A DNA stretch of 64,000 nucleotides from Chitinophagaceae bacterium (GTDB lineage Bacteria > Bacteroidota > Bacteroidia > Chitinophagales > UBA10324): assembly GCA_016704325.1 (NCBI GenBank), contig JADJAG010000009.1, positions 1-64,000 of the forward strand. The letters are read 5' to 3'. The position numbers were made by a program, and so were the translations under genes. Each line of letters begins with the position of its first letter. Within the stretch, counting starts at the first letter, position 1. The notes below the pieces were generated by a model. That model saw only the letters and a list, made by a program, of their open reading frames with translations. It searched no databases and had not been told where the DNA came from. This document shows positions 56,637 through 64,000 of this stretch, piece by piece.

Positions 56637-56667
56637 AATTGGAGGTGCCAAATTGGCTCCTCCAATT
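56637..56667. repeat. Intergenic copy of the ORF6N palindromic segment
   Basis: Fifteen-base arms AATTGGAGGTGCCAA and TTGGCTCCTCCAATT flank one central base. The same 31 bp, with a different central base, lies inside the ORF6N gene (55740-55770). It may be a remnant of another ORF6N copy. I see no further similarity around it, but I could not align exhaustively. Confidence 0.6.
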
Positions 56668-56923
56668 CGTATAATGAAAATGGTAATTTCAGAAGTAAGA
56701 TAAATCCCTCTGACATTCAATTACAGAATGGAAGTCAGTTAAATTTTGACTAACATTCAAAGTTTAGAAACAGCAATCAATCATTAGAAGCAGTACCAAT
56801 AGCATGAGCATCTAACCCTTCAACATAGGAAGAAGAAGCACCTTGCTTTTCGCCTCTTTCCAGATTTAGTGGCAGAGAATAAAGTAAACCCATTTTTTCT
56901 ACCTTTAATTACAAATTTAACAC

Positions 56924-57824
56924 ATGGAAGAAATCAAATGGCCACAAAAATCCCGGGAGTTTCAAAATCATCATTTTGATTCTACATTCTGGAATGAATT
57001 TAAATTCAGGGACGATGACATCATTGTATCTACTTATGCCAAATCAGGCACTACCTGGCTGCAGCAGATTCTTTCGCAACTTATTTTTAACGGGCGCGAA
57101 GATATGGAGGTGGCGGAAATATCGCCCTGGATAGATTTAAGGGTGCCGCCAAAAGAAGTGAAACTGCCGCAGGTAGAAAGCCAGGCACACCGCCGGTTTC
57201 TTAAAACGCATTTACCGGTTGATGCCCTCGTGTTTTCTCCAAAAGCAAAATATATCTATATCGGAAGAGATGGCCGCGATGTTTTATGGAGCATGCATAA
57301 CCATCATTTCAATGCCAATAATTTCTGGTACGAAGCCCTCAACGACACACCCGGTCGTGTGGGGCCACCCATTGAAAAACCCGTAAGCGACATCATCCAA
57401 TACTATAACGACTGGCTCGATAAAGACGGATTTCCTTTCTGGTCTTTCTGGGAAAATGTAAGTTCCTGGTGGGCCATACGAAACCTGCCCAATGTGTATA
57501 TGCTCCATTTCTCAAAGCTGAAGGAAGATATGCCGGGTGAAATCAGGAAGCTGGCGGCATTTCTGGATATACCGGTTGATCCTGATACCTGGGATGCTAT
57601 TCTTGAACATTGCAGTTTTGATTATATGAAAAAACATGCTACAAGAAGTGTTCCCTTTAGGAGGTGCATTCTGGGATGGCGGCTCTGAAACTTTTATCAA
57701 CAAGGGAACCAATGGCCGCTGGAAAGAGGTGCTCACACAAGAACAAAGCGAACGGTATGAAAAACTTTGTGAGGAAAAGCTCGGAACTGCATGCAGCCGG
57801 TGGTTGAATACCGGTGAATGGTGA
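56924..57824 (+). CDS. Sulfotransferase, one frameshift near the 3' end
   Basis: Sulfotransferases move a sulfate group from PAPS to a small-molecule or glycan acceptor. The product from ATG 56924 has the 5'-phosphosulfate loop YAKSGTTWLQQIL near residue 37 and the 3'-phosphate region IYIGRDGRDVLWSMHNHHF near residue 110. The frame changes at a C3T3 run near 57653-57658. The continuing frame reads PLGGAFWDGGSETFINKGTNGRWKEVLT, the conserved C-terminal PAPS-binding segment, to the stop at 57824. Repaired, it is about 300 residues, normal for the family. A single extra base is probably a sequence error, but a real frameshift cannot be excluded. Confidence 0.85.
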
Positions 57825-58629
57825 CTGTAAAGTGAAGACAAACCTCCTTTGCTTTCCCCTAAAGAAGTTAATTCCTGACCTGCTCGGTCATTGATAGTAA
57901 ATTACGGAAATATAATACGCAACGACTATCTTCAATTGTAGAAGCGACGCGAAAATACTGCATGTATTTCAGCTTTTGCTTTAAATGTTAGCGTACCTGA
58001 ATCAAGTCGCGTTTATACCAAATTCATCCTCATGCATAACAAAGTTCGCAGAACCTTGTTCTCAACTTAAACGATAAGCCACCATTCAATGTGTTATCCC
58101 GAATTCATTTCGGAATTTCAGCTCAGATATCTTGTAATAAATTAGAGCTTTCTCCCTGATTAAAGATAATAATTGAAACAAAGCAAAGGACCAATCCTTT
58201 AAATCACTTTAGTATTATCTTTCAAAATGATTATTTGTTACACGATGGAAGAAAGGCCCGCAAAGAAGAGGAATAAACTTATGAAGATTACAATTAAATG
58301 CTTCTCCTTTGATCTTATCGCACGTACGCAATCTCCCTGCTATCAATTCTAATGCAGCCAAAAATAAATTGTTTGCAAAGTGTGATTTTCCTGAACTTGA
58401 TGCGAATAATAGGGCAAAGTTTTTTGTTTCCTTAACAATTACAACAAATGCGAAACACAGCAGCCATTACTTTAGCAGACTTTTCACTTATACCAATCAC
58501 TCCAGGCAATACAAGCGGTATCATTGAAACGGGCTGCAGCTTAAACAATCATATTGACTTGCCGAAACAGGACGCTCCGGAATGCAACTATCACGCTCTC
58601 ATTATACTGATTGTAAATAAAGCGTTGCA
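57825..58629. other. Gene-free stretch upstream of the sigma factor
   Basis: Two small overlapping frames (58309-58527 and 58448-58633) occur here, but neither has a recognisable motif or a coding-like composition. I see no terminator, tRNA or exact promoter. The promoter of the sigma-factor gene must lie in the 3' part. Confidence 0.35.
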
Positions 58630-59139
58630 ATGAATTCAGTCAGCAAACACGATAATTTTCTCAATGTAATTCAGGCAAACAAGGGCATCATTTACAAGGT
58701 AGCCAATGCATACTGCAAGGATGCAGAAGAGCGAAAAGACCTTGTGCAGGAAATAACAACACAACTGTGGAAGTCATTTGATACCTATACCGGTCAGTAT
58801 AAATACTCCACCTGGATTTACCGCATTGCTTTGAATGTAGCCATTTCCTTTTATAGGAAAGAAAACAGGAGAAAGGAAGTTTCCAATCCTCTTTTAGAAG
58901 GACTAATCAATCTTGTTGATACAGATCCTGTTGATGAATCAGCAATGAACCTAGCCTTATTACAACAATTTATTGCTGAATTGAGAGAGATGGACAAGGC
59001 ATTGATGTTACTCTATCTCGAAGAGAAGAGCCATAAAGAGATAGCTGAAATCGTAGGTATCTCTGCAACAAATGTAGCAACCAAGATCGGAAGGATAAAA
59101 AAACATCTACAGCAGAAATTTTTAAACATTAAACATTAA
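58630..59139 (+). CDS. ECF-type sigma factor
   Basis: A 169-residue sigma factor. Region 2 reads NKGIIYKVANAYCKDAEERKDLVQEITTQLWKSFDTY with WIYRIALNVAISFYRKE after it. Region 4 reads MLLYLEEKSHKEIAEIVGISATNVATKIGRIKKHL. The gene is followed after 5 bp by a four-helix membrane protein that probably belongs to the same transcript. Such sigma/membrane-protein pairs occur across Bacteroidota. Regulation by the membrane partner is inference. Confidence 0.9.
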   Translation: MNSVSKHDNFLNVIQANKGIIYKVANAYCKDAEERKDLVQEITTQLWKSFDTYTGQYKYSTWIYRIALNVAISFYRKENRRKEVSNPLLEGLINLVDTDPVDESAMNLALLQQFIAELREMDKALMLLYLEEKSHKEIAEIVGISATNVATKIGRIKKHLQQKFLNIKH

Positions 59140-59144
59140 CTCAA

Positions 59145-59822
59145 ATGCAAGAAAGTGAAATCTTGAATCTCTGGAAGACTTACAACAAAAAGTTAGAGGA
59201 AAACCTGATACTTAATAAAAAGAATGCGGAAGAGATTACCCGTATAAAAGTCAAGTCATTTCTTTCATCCATGAAACCACTAAAGCTTTTTACTATCCTG
59301 GTTGGCATTATGTGGGTTGTTTTTGTTGATGTAATCATATTCAGCCAGTTACAGGATGCTAACCTATTCTTTTTGCTCTCAGCAGGCATACAGGTAGTCC
59401 TTACGAAAGCAGCGATCGTCATTTATATCTACCAGTTAATACTGATTCATCAGGTAGACATCAGCGAACCGGTTGTAGTTACACAGCTTAGGTTGGCCAG
59501 GTTGAAATCAACCACACTTTGGGTGGCCCGATTGCTTTTTCTGCAGCTTCCGGTCTGGACTACCTTTTACTGGAATCAAGGCATGCTGGAAAACGGGAAT
59601 CTCACTTTATACATCATTCAGGCAATAACAACACTTGCATTTACGTATGCTGCTGTATGGCTTTTTCTGAATATCAGGCATGAGAATAAGGATCAAAAAT
59701 GGTTCAGGTTGATTTTTGACGGGAATGAATGGAGCCCGGTAATTAAATCCATAGAGCTGATGAACCAGCTTAATGAATTTACCGAAGATTCAAAATCTGG
59801 AAATGAATTTACCGGCAGATGA
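59145..59822 (+). CDS. Four-helix membrane protein encoded with an ECF sigma factor
   Basis: A 225-residue protein with a ~45-residue cytoplasmic N-terminus (SEILNLWKTYNKKLEENLILNKKNAEEITRIKVKSFLSSMKP). Four membrane helices follow, near residues 47-67, 73-100, 124-145 and 150-172, and then a cytoplasmic tail. The N-terminal motif ILNLWKTYNKKLEE occurs in a family regularly found after sigma factors. It is 5 bp after the sigma gene, so translational coupling is likely. It could act as an anti-sigma factor with the N-terminus as sigma-binding part (inference); no zinc-binding motif is present. Confidence 0.7.
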   Translation: MQESEILNLWKTYNKKLEENLILNKKNAEEITRIKVKSFLSSMKPLKLFTILVGIMWVVFVDVIIFSQLQDANLFFLLSAGIQVVLTKAAIVIYIYQLILIHQVDISEPVVVTQLRLARLKSTTLWVARLLFLQLPVWTTFYWNQGMLENGNLTLYIIQAITTLAFTYAAVWLFLNIRHENKDQKWFRLIFDGNEWSPVIKSIELMNQLNEFTEDSKSGNEFTGR

Positions 59823-60066
59823 TTTCCAGTAATTGATTCATATGGTAGTGCAATGATATGACTTCGCGAAATGAGCGTGAATAGCTAGCGTTCAACTACA
59901 TCCGGCAACACTTCTCTCATTCATTCCTGGCCAGTTCTATGCATAATCTTTCAGCGATATGAGCCAGATCATGCAACACACTGATCGGTATGGTTTTTAT
60001 TGGAATAGGGTTGCACTAATTTTACATAGCTGTTGAATAAATCATTGAGTGTTAAAAAATCATTTT

Positions 60067-60957
60067 ATGAAAACGATATACAAGAATTCAGTTGTAATAT
60101 TCCTGCTTTTTTACGCAATCAATAGCTTAGCCCAAATCCCGAACAGCGGATTTGAAAACTGGGCAAGCGTTGGAAATTATCACCAACCCACCGGATGGTG
60201 GTGCAGCAATGATTCGATTGACGAAATGAACAGTTACTTTCCTGTAACGATGTCTTCGGATCATTTTCCTCCAAATGCAGGCAGCTATTCGATCAGACTT
60301 GAAAACCAACCGCTTTTGCCATCCTGGCAGTCAGGTGGTATTGCATGGACAGGTGACTGGTTTGGAAATGATCATCCGGCATTTCCGGTAAGCGGGCATC
60401 CGCTAATACTGTATGGGTATTACAAATATTTCCCGCAGAATAATGATACCATGGATATACATATCAGATTGTATAAGCACGGTGTAGACGTTGCTGGCGG
60501 GGTCTTCTATAATGGAACCCCTGCGGAGGAATGGACTTCCTTCAGTATTCCAATCAGTAGTTATGAAGATGCCGACAGTGCAAGAATCATGATTGCAGCA
60601 TGGCATGTGGAGACAGTTGGATTAATTCCCCTGGGAAATTCAGTACTGTTTGCAGACAACCTGAGCTTTGACAACCTTATTACATCAGCAAGACCGCTAA
60701 TTATACCCGTTTCCGGACTTTATGTTTATCCGAACCCGGCAAATCATCAAATACAGATTGAACTTGTGGTTGAGCAAGGCATACAAAGTCAGTTGGAAAT
60801 TTTCAATATCTTCGGACAACAACTCTATATAGGATCCGTCTCAAATGAAAGCGGAATAACCTTAAACGTGTCAGATTACCCGATGGGTGTTTACTGTCTG
60901 CGTTTAACTACCGGTAACAAACTGACGGATGAAACGAAATTCGTGATTATGAGATAG
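60067..60957 (+). CDS. Secreted T9SS protein with carbohydrate-binding-like domain
   Basis: I use ATG 60067 (MKTIYKNSVVIFLLFYAINS, cleavage near LAQ); a start six codons earlier is less signal-like. The mature protein begins PNSGFENWASVGNYHQPTGWW, the N-terminal pattern of the PCMD/discoidin-like domains often seen in Bacteroidota surface proteins. The ~200-residue beta-sandwich region is followed by a type A T9SS sorting domain (LYVYPNPANHQIQIELV ... YPMGVYCLRL). Total length is 296 residues. The binding target is unknown. Confidence 0.85.
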   Translation: MKTIYKNSVVIFLLFYAINSLAQIPNSGFENWASVGNYHQPTGWWCSNDSIDEMNSYFPVTMSSDHFPPNAGSYSIRLENQPLLPSWQSGGIAWTGDWFGNDHPAFPVSGHPLILYGYYKYFPQNNDTMDIHIRLYKHGVDVAGGVFYNGTPAEEWTSFSIPISSYEDADSARIMIAAWHVETVGLIPLGNSVLFADNLSFDNLITSARPLIIPVSGLYVYPNPANHQIQIELVVEQGIQSQLEIFNIFGQQLYIGSVSNESGITLNVSDYPMGVYCLRLTTGNKLTDETKFVIMR

Positions 60958-61550
60958 TAGCAAAGTTGTTAGCTCATGTTTTGCAATCTTCTAATCATTA
61001 TGGTATGGAGTCACTTTTGTTCGTAATTTCCTGTTTCCCTGAACCAAAATCAGGTTATGCACTTAATCGAAACCATTCTGGTATTACACTTTCAATCTAA
61101 CATAATGCTAAAGTCAACAATATTGACTAAGAGGCTATTATGAACTGTTGAAAAATTACTTTAAACGGCCTACTCTTCGACTTCGCTTGTACTGAGCTTG
61201 CCGAAGTGTTCAGGGTCCGACCTAACCGACAACCCGAACTCTTAGCGAAGCCGTAGGGTGTTTAACTAGTTAAAGTCCTTATATCAGAACAAAGTATCAT
61301 TTCCTAAACACCTTTAAAGTAGTACGTTGTAACATTAATACTGGCTACTGTTCAGTACCGATATGTTTTGTAATTCCAACTATGCTGTTATATGTCACGA
61401 AAACACAAATTCGTTACGTTTTGGATCAATTTCATGGCATTTCATAGTGCATTTAAATCTTCGTGGCAATTTTTTTTCATCGCAGTTGCTCAGTAACCGA
61501 AATTGCATGATTAATACATAGATGCACCTTGTTAAATACATTTGTTGTTT
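60958..61550. other. Intergenic stretch with a dispersed repeat
   Basis: No gene is visible in these 593 bp. Near 61170-61205, CTTCGACTTCGCTTGTACTGAG and CTTGCCGAAG words match the widespread Bacteroidota CTTCGACTxxGCTCAG repeat seen at 49803. No T-tract terminator was found after the T9SS gene. Confidence 0.4.
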
Positions 61551-62864
61551 ATGGCACTGCTGCTCGACATCGAAGAGAACCTACCTGAACAGATCATCTA
61601 CGATATAAGCTCAGGCTTTAAGATACCGGTACACCGTGTGGGCAACTTCTACGATACCCATACCGGACCCGGTTGCGGCAAAGATTGCATTTGGAATGGA
61701 GGTGGTTATTACATGGATGTATTTACTTGCGGCACTACTTATCCTTCCGGTAAAACTTTCTATTGCAGCAGCGATTGCTATAAACAGGTAGGTCTTTCCA
61801 CGCATGTATTTCTATCCTATCGTTGGAACGATCCCGGTATTGCCGATGATTTTACCGCATTAGCACTGGGTTCCGATATTGATGTGATCCGAGACATACG
61901 TGAGATAGGTTTCCTCGAAGCAATTTCAAAATTTATGGAAACCGCAGCAGCTTCAAGATATTTTATAGCCCTGATGACAAGGGAATATTTCTATTCCCGG
62001 TATTGCATGTTTGAGCTCACAACATTAAGTGAACGAGATTTGCCGGTAAGAACCATACCGGTAATCCTAAACCAGTCAGCCACTGCTGATGCAGAGCGCG
62101 ATTACTGTGCTTACTGGGAAAGCAGGTATCTTGCTTTGAAAGGTGCAGTTGATGAATTAGGGCCTGAATATGCCGGTTACTTATCCGGCGAGTTGCAGAT
62201 GCTGCATAAATTTCCGTTCGTAATCAGGAATGTATTAGGAACTATCCGCGAAAAAAAATTACCTGATGGAAAATACTGGATTAGCAATAACTGCAGGTAT
62301 TTATTGGGTGCCATTAAAACCACCTTTCAACCCACATCGGATGATGCAACTAACTGGACATTCTCTAACAAACGAATCCGCGCTAACAGGTATGATGACG
62401 AAAAACGTGGAAAAACATGGGATGCTGTACCATTTTACCTGCATGCTTCCACACCAAGTGAAGCCTTTGCTATAACCCGGCATAAATACGCTCCTGCCCT
62501 TTTACAGAAAATTTATTATGAAGATAGTCTTGTTGACTTCATTCCTGCCGGTACACATGTATTGTTGCTGACGTGGCGCTTCCTGGTATCGGAAACACTT
62601 TGCCTGCGCCTGATTTTGATGAATAAGAGGGACGACATGACATTAATTCCTGTATTTACTGATGTCCTCTTAAGAACACCAGGTAGTGAAGTGCCCGTTT
62701 TATTACACTGGAGAAAACTGTTGCAGCATTCTTTGGCAGATAATACTATTTCGTCCAATACAGAAACCATTTTGCTTGAACTGGGACCGCTGCTATCAAA
62801 GTTAAGGGATCATTTAGTTCAGGATATTTCTGCTTCTCTTGATAATGCCGGAGAAATCATTTGA
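61551..62864 (+). CDS. TIR-domain protein with Cys-rich N-terminus
   Basis: The 437-residue product from ATG 61551 has an N-terminal region with Cys42, Cys46, Cys60, Cys72 and Cys76 in the pattern C-x3-C ... C ... C-x3-C, likely metal-binding. A TIR domain follows from about residue 84 (THVFLSYRWNDPGIADDFTALAL) to about 220. SRYCMFELTTL contains Glu155, at the place of the catalytic Glu of NAD-cleaving TIR enzymes. The remaining ~215 residues are a region I do not recognise. Many bacterial TIR proteins hydrolyse NAD or make cyclic ADP-ribose in defence; catalytic activity here is inference. A class III cyclase gene follows 251 bp downstream. Confidence 0.82.
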   Translation: MALLLDIEENLPEQIIYDISSGFKIPVHRVGNFYDTHTGPGCGKDCIWNGGGYYMDVFTCGTTYPSGKTFYCSSDCYKQVGLSTHVFLSYRWNDPGIADDFTALALGSDIDVIRDIREIGFLEAISKFMETAAASRYFIALMTREYFYSRYCMFELTTLSERDLPVRTIPVILNQSATADAERDYCAYWESRYLALKGAVDELGPEYAGYLSGELQMLHKFPFVIRNVLGTIREKKLPDGKYWISNNCRYLLGAIKTTFQPTSDDATNWTFSNKRIRANRYDDEKRGKTWDAVPFYLHASTPSEAFAITRHKYAPALLQKIYYEDSLVDFIPAGTHVLLLTWRFLVSETLCLRLILMNKRDDMTLIPVFTDVLLRTPGSEVPVLLHWRKLLQHSLADNTISSNTETILLELGPLLSKLRDHLVQDISASLDNAGEII

Positions 62865-63085
62865 TGCACGGATACGCTTCTATTATTTCTCTTCTTTTTA
62901 AATGCCCTGAAAAAATCCATCCCGATGACAAAAGATACAATGAACTAAGGAGTAATTGCTATACAAACTTGCCAATGTGCTTATGCTGGCAATAAATTAC
63001 TCCCCGGTCGAGCCTTTGAATGAGCATTTGAAAACAATGCAGCATAACATGACATCTGTATGTGAAAATTCAGTAACAGAACGCT

Positions 63086-63093
63086 TACTTTTG
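63086..63093 (+). promoter_or_regulatory. -7 promoter element for the cyclase gene
   Basis: TACTTTTG is an exact TAnnTTTG match 22 bp before ATG 63116. TGTG at 63061-63064, 21 bp upstream, could be the -33 box. An inverted repeat GGAGTAATT/AATTACTCC (62949-62957 and 62995-63003) lies further upstream. Confidence 0.5.
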
Positions 63094-63115
63094 GTATTGC
63101 AATGCTGCTTAATCT

Positions 63116-64000
63116 ATGCCCTTAACGCACCAACTAACAGCTATACTGTTTGCCGACATTGTGGGTTATACTTCATTAATGCAGGAGGATGAAGAATATG
63201 CGATAAAGGTTCGGGAGAAGTTTGAACGCACCTTGAAAACTGAAATCGGAGCACATGCAGGAAGAATTGTTCAGCATTCGGGTGATGGTGCCCTTTGCAT
63301 TTTCAATAGTGCTATAGAAGCAGTTGCTGCTGCCATTTCCATTCAGAAGTTGATGCAAGCTGAACCGACAGTGCCTTTGCGAATAGGTATCCATTCCGGA
63401 GATATAATTATTGAGGAAGAGAATGTGTACGGCGATGGTGTTAATATCGCTTCACGCATCGAGTCCTTCGCAGTAGCAGGTTCTGTATTCGTTTCGGAAA
63501 AAATATATGATGAAATCAAGAATCAAAAAAATATCAGCACAGTTTCACTTGGTAAGTACCAGCTTAAGCATGTTAAAACACCGGTAGAAATTTATGCCAT
63601 CAGTAACCACGGGCTCATCGTTCCGGAAAAAGCTGTGCTGGAAGGAAAGGGCAAACCTGTTTCCGGGAAAAGAATTCCGATGGCAGTTCTAATGGTTACA
63701 GCTGTGGGTATCCTTATAGCATTGGCACTCCTGTTTCAGCAAAAGCTTTTATTTCCAACAAAAAACACTACTCCACAACTTACGGCCCTTGCTGTTTTGC
63801 CTTTCGCCAACTTAAGCGCCTCGAAGGAAGATGAATATTTTACCGATGGAATGTGTGATGAAATATTAACCCAGATTTCAAAGATCGGAGAATTGAATGT
63901 AATGTCGCGAACATCCACGCTTCAATACAAAGGGACCACAAAATCTGTCAGGCAGATTGCAGATGAACTTGGCGCCGATGTAATACTGGAGGGAAGTGTG
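63116..64000 (+). CDS. Class III nucleotidyl cyclase with TM helix and TolB-like domain (runs off the window)
   Basis: The frame is open from ATG 63116 to the window end. Residues 1-165 are a class III cyclase domain with all main catalytic residues: Asp14 in LFADIVGYTS, Asp57 in HSGDGAL, Asn110 and Arg114 in DGVNIASRIE. Gln53 occupies the position where adenylate cyclases often have a Lys that helps select adenine, so substrate choice is open. A membrane helix follows (about residues 190-212). A TolB/FlgO-like N-terminal domain comes next (LAVLPFANLSASKEDEYFTDGMCDEILTQISKI, about residue 225 on). Relatives usually continue into TPR repeats beyond the window. No stop is reached, so only this 5' part is known. 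Confidence 0.9.
   Translation, partial: MPLTHQLTAILFADIVGYTSLMQEDEEYAIKVREKFERTLKTEIGAHAGRIVQHSGDGALCIFNSAIEAVAAAISIQKLMQAEPTVPLRIGIHSGDIIIEEENVYGDGVNIASRIESFAVAGSVFVSEKIYDEIKNQKNISTVSLGKYQLKHVKTPVEIYAISNHGLIVPEKAVLEGKGKPVSGKRIPMAVLMVTAVGILIALALLFQQKLLFPTKNTTPQLTALAVLPFANLSASKEDEYFTDGMCDEILTQISKIGELNVMSRTSTLQYKGTTKSVRQIADELGADVILEGSV

Noticed and set aside
58309..58633. Two small plus-strand frames before the sigma factor
   Set aside because: They overlap each other, have no motif and do not resemble coding sequence of neighbouring genes.
62956..63192. A 78-residue frame before the cyclase
   Set aside because: Its second half overlaps the cyclase start in another frame (MCRHCGLYF is the shadow of LFADIVGYT). 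The -7 box and catalytic motifs support the cyclase frame.

Overview
The window looks like chromosomal DNA of a member of the Bacteroidota, probably related to Chitinophagales or Sphingobacteriales (inference). The sequence supports this in several ways. Four secreted proteins end in a type IX secretion (T9SS) sorting domain. Several promoters carry the TAnnTTTG -7 element used by the Bacteroidota housekeeping sigma factor, and genes mostly lack Shine-Dalgarno sequences. Characteristic families are present (DUF5606, ORF6N, an ECF sigma factor beside a small acidic protein). No phage, plasmid or CRISPR locus is visible.

Layout. 1-7,200: a stretch dense in frameshifts with remains of a tricorn-type protease, a truncated EamA transporter, a MocR-type regulator, accB and a broken accC, and the start of a secreted zinc peptidase. 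An essential gene is interrupted here, so much of this looks like poor sequence near a contig end. 7,200-13,350: metabolic genes (flavin-reductase-like protein, class III aminotransferase), tRNA-Phe, a YitT membrane protein and endonuclease III (nth). 13,350-21,160: two very large repeat-built T9SS proteins, bracketed by the real nth start and a second 102-bp copy of that start. 21,270-31,820: an ECF sigma factor, a uvrA paralogue, a five-copy 85-bp repeat array, a crotonase, a B12-binding protein, gltX, a polysaccharide deacetylase, an outer-membrane protein and tatD. 31,870-36,400: two tRNA-Ser genes, a 195-bp miniature inverted-repeat element with a 9-bp target duplication, and an overlapping pair made of a trypsin-like protease and a membrane protein. 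36,400-42,340: a protealysin-type protease with its overlapping emfourin-type inhibitor, a TPR membrane protein, and an AraC-pirin-YceI-OsmC stress cluster. 42,600-55,300: mostly housekeeping (DUF502, acyl-CoA dehydrogenase, radC, rpsT, dnaN, amino-acid permease, a Phd/PIN toxin-antitoxin pair, rlmN, a HerA-like ATPase). 55,400-64,000: accessory region with an ORF6N protein, two more copies of the miniature element, a frameshifted sulfotransferase, a sigma factor with a four-helix membrane partner, a T9SS protein, a TIR-domain protein with a Cys-rich N-terminus, and the start of a class III cyclase/TolB-like membrane protein that runs off the window.

The strongest new observations are the miniature element with its exact 9-bp direct repeat (32,721-32,933) and its relatives near 56.2-56.6 kb; the duplicated nth start flanking the T9SS island; the 85-bp array between two convergent genes; the protease/membrane-protein pair that shares a short motif; and the TIR/cyclase neighbourhood at the right end. 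All functional calls come from motif recognition by eye; no database search was run.
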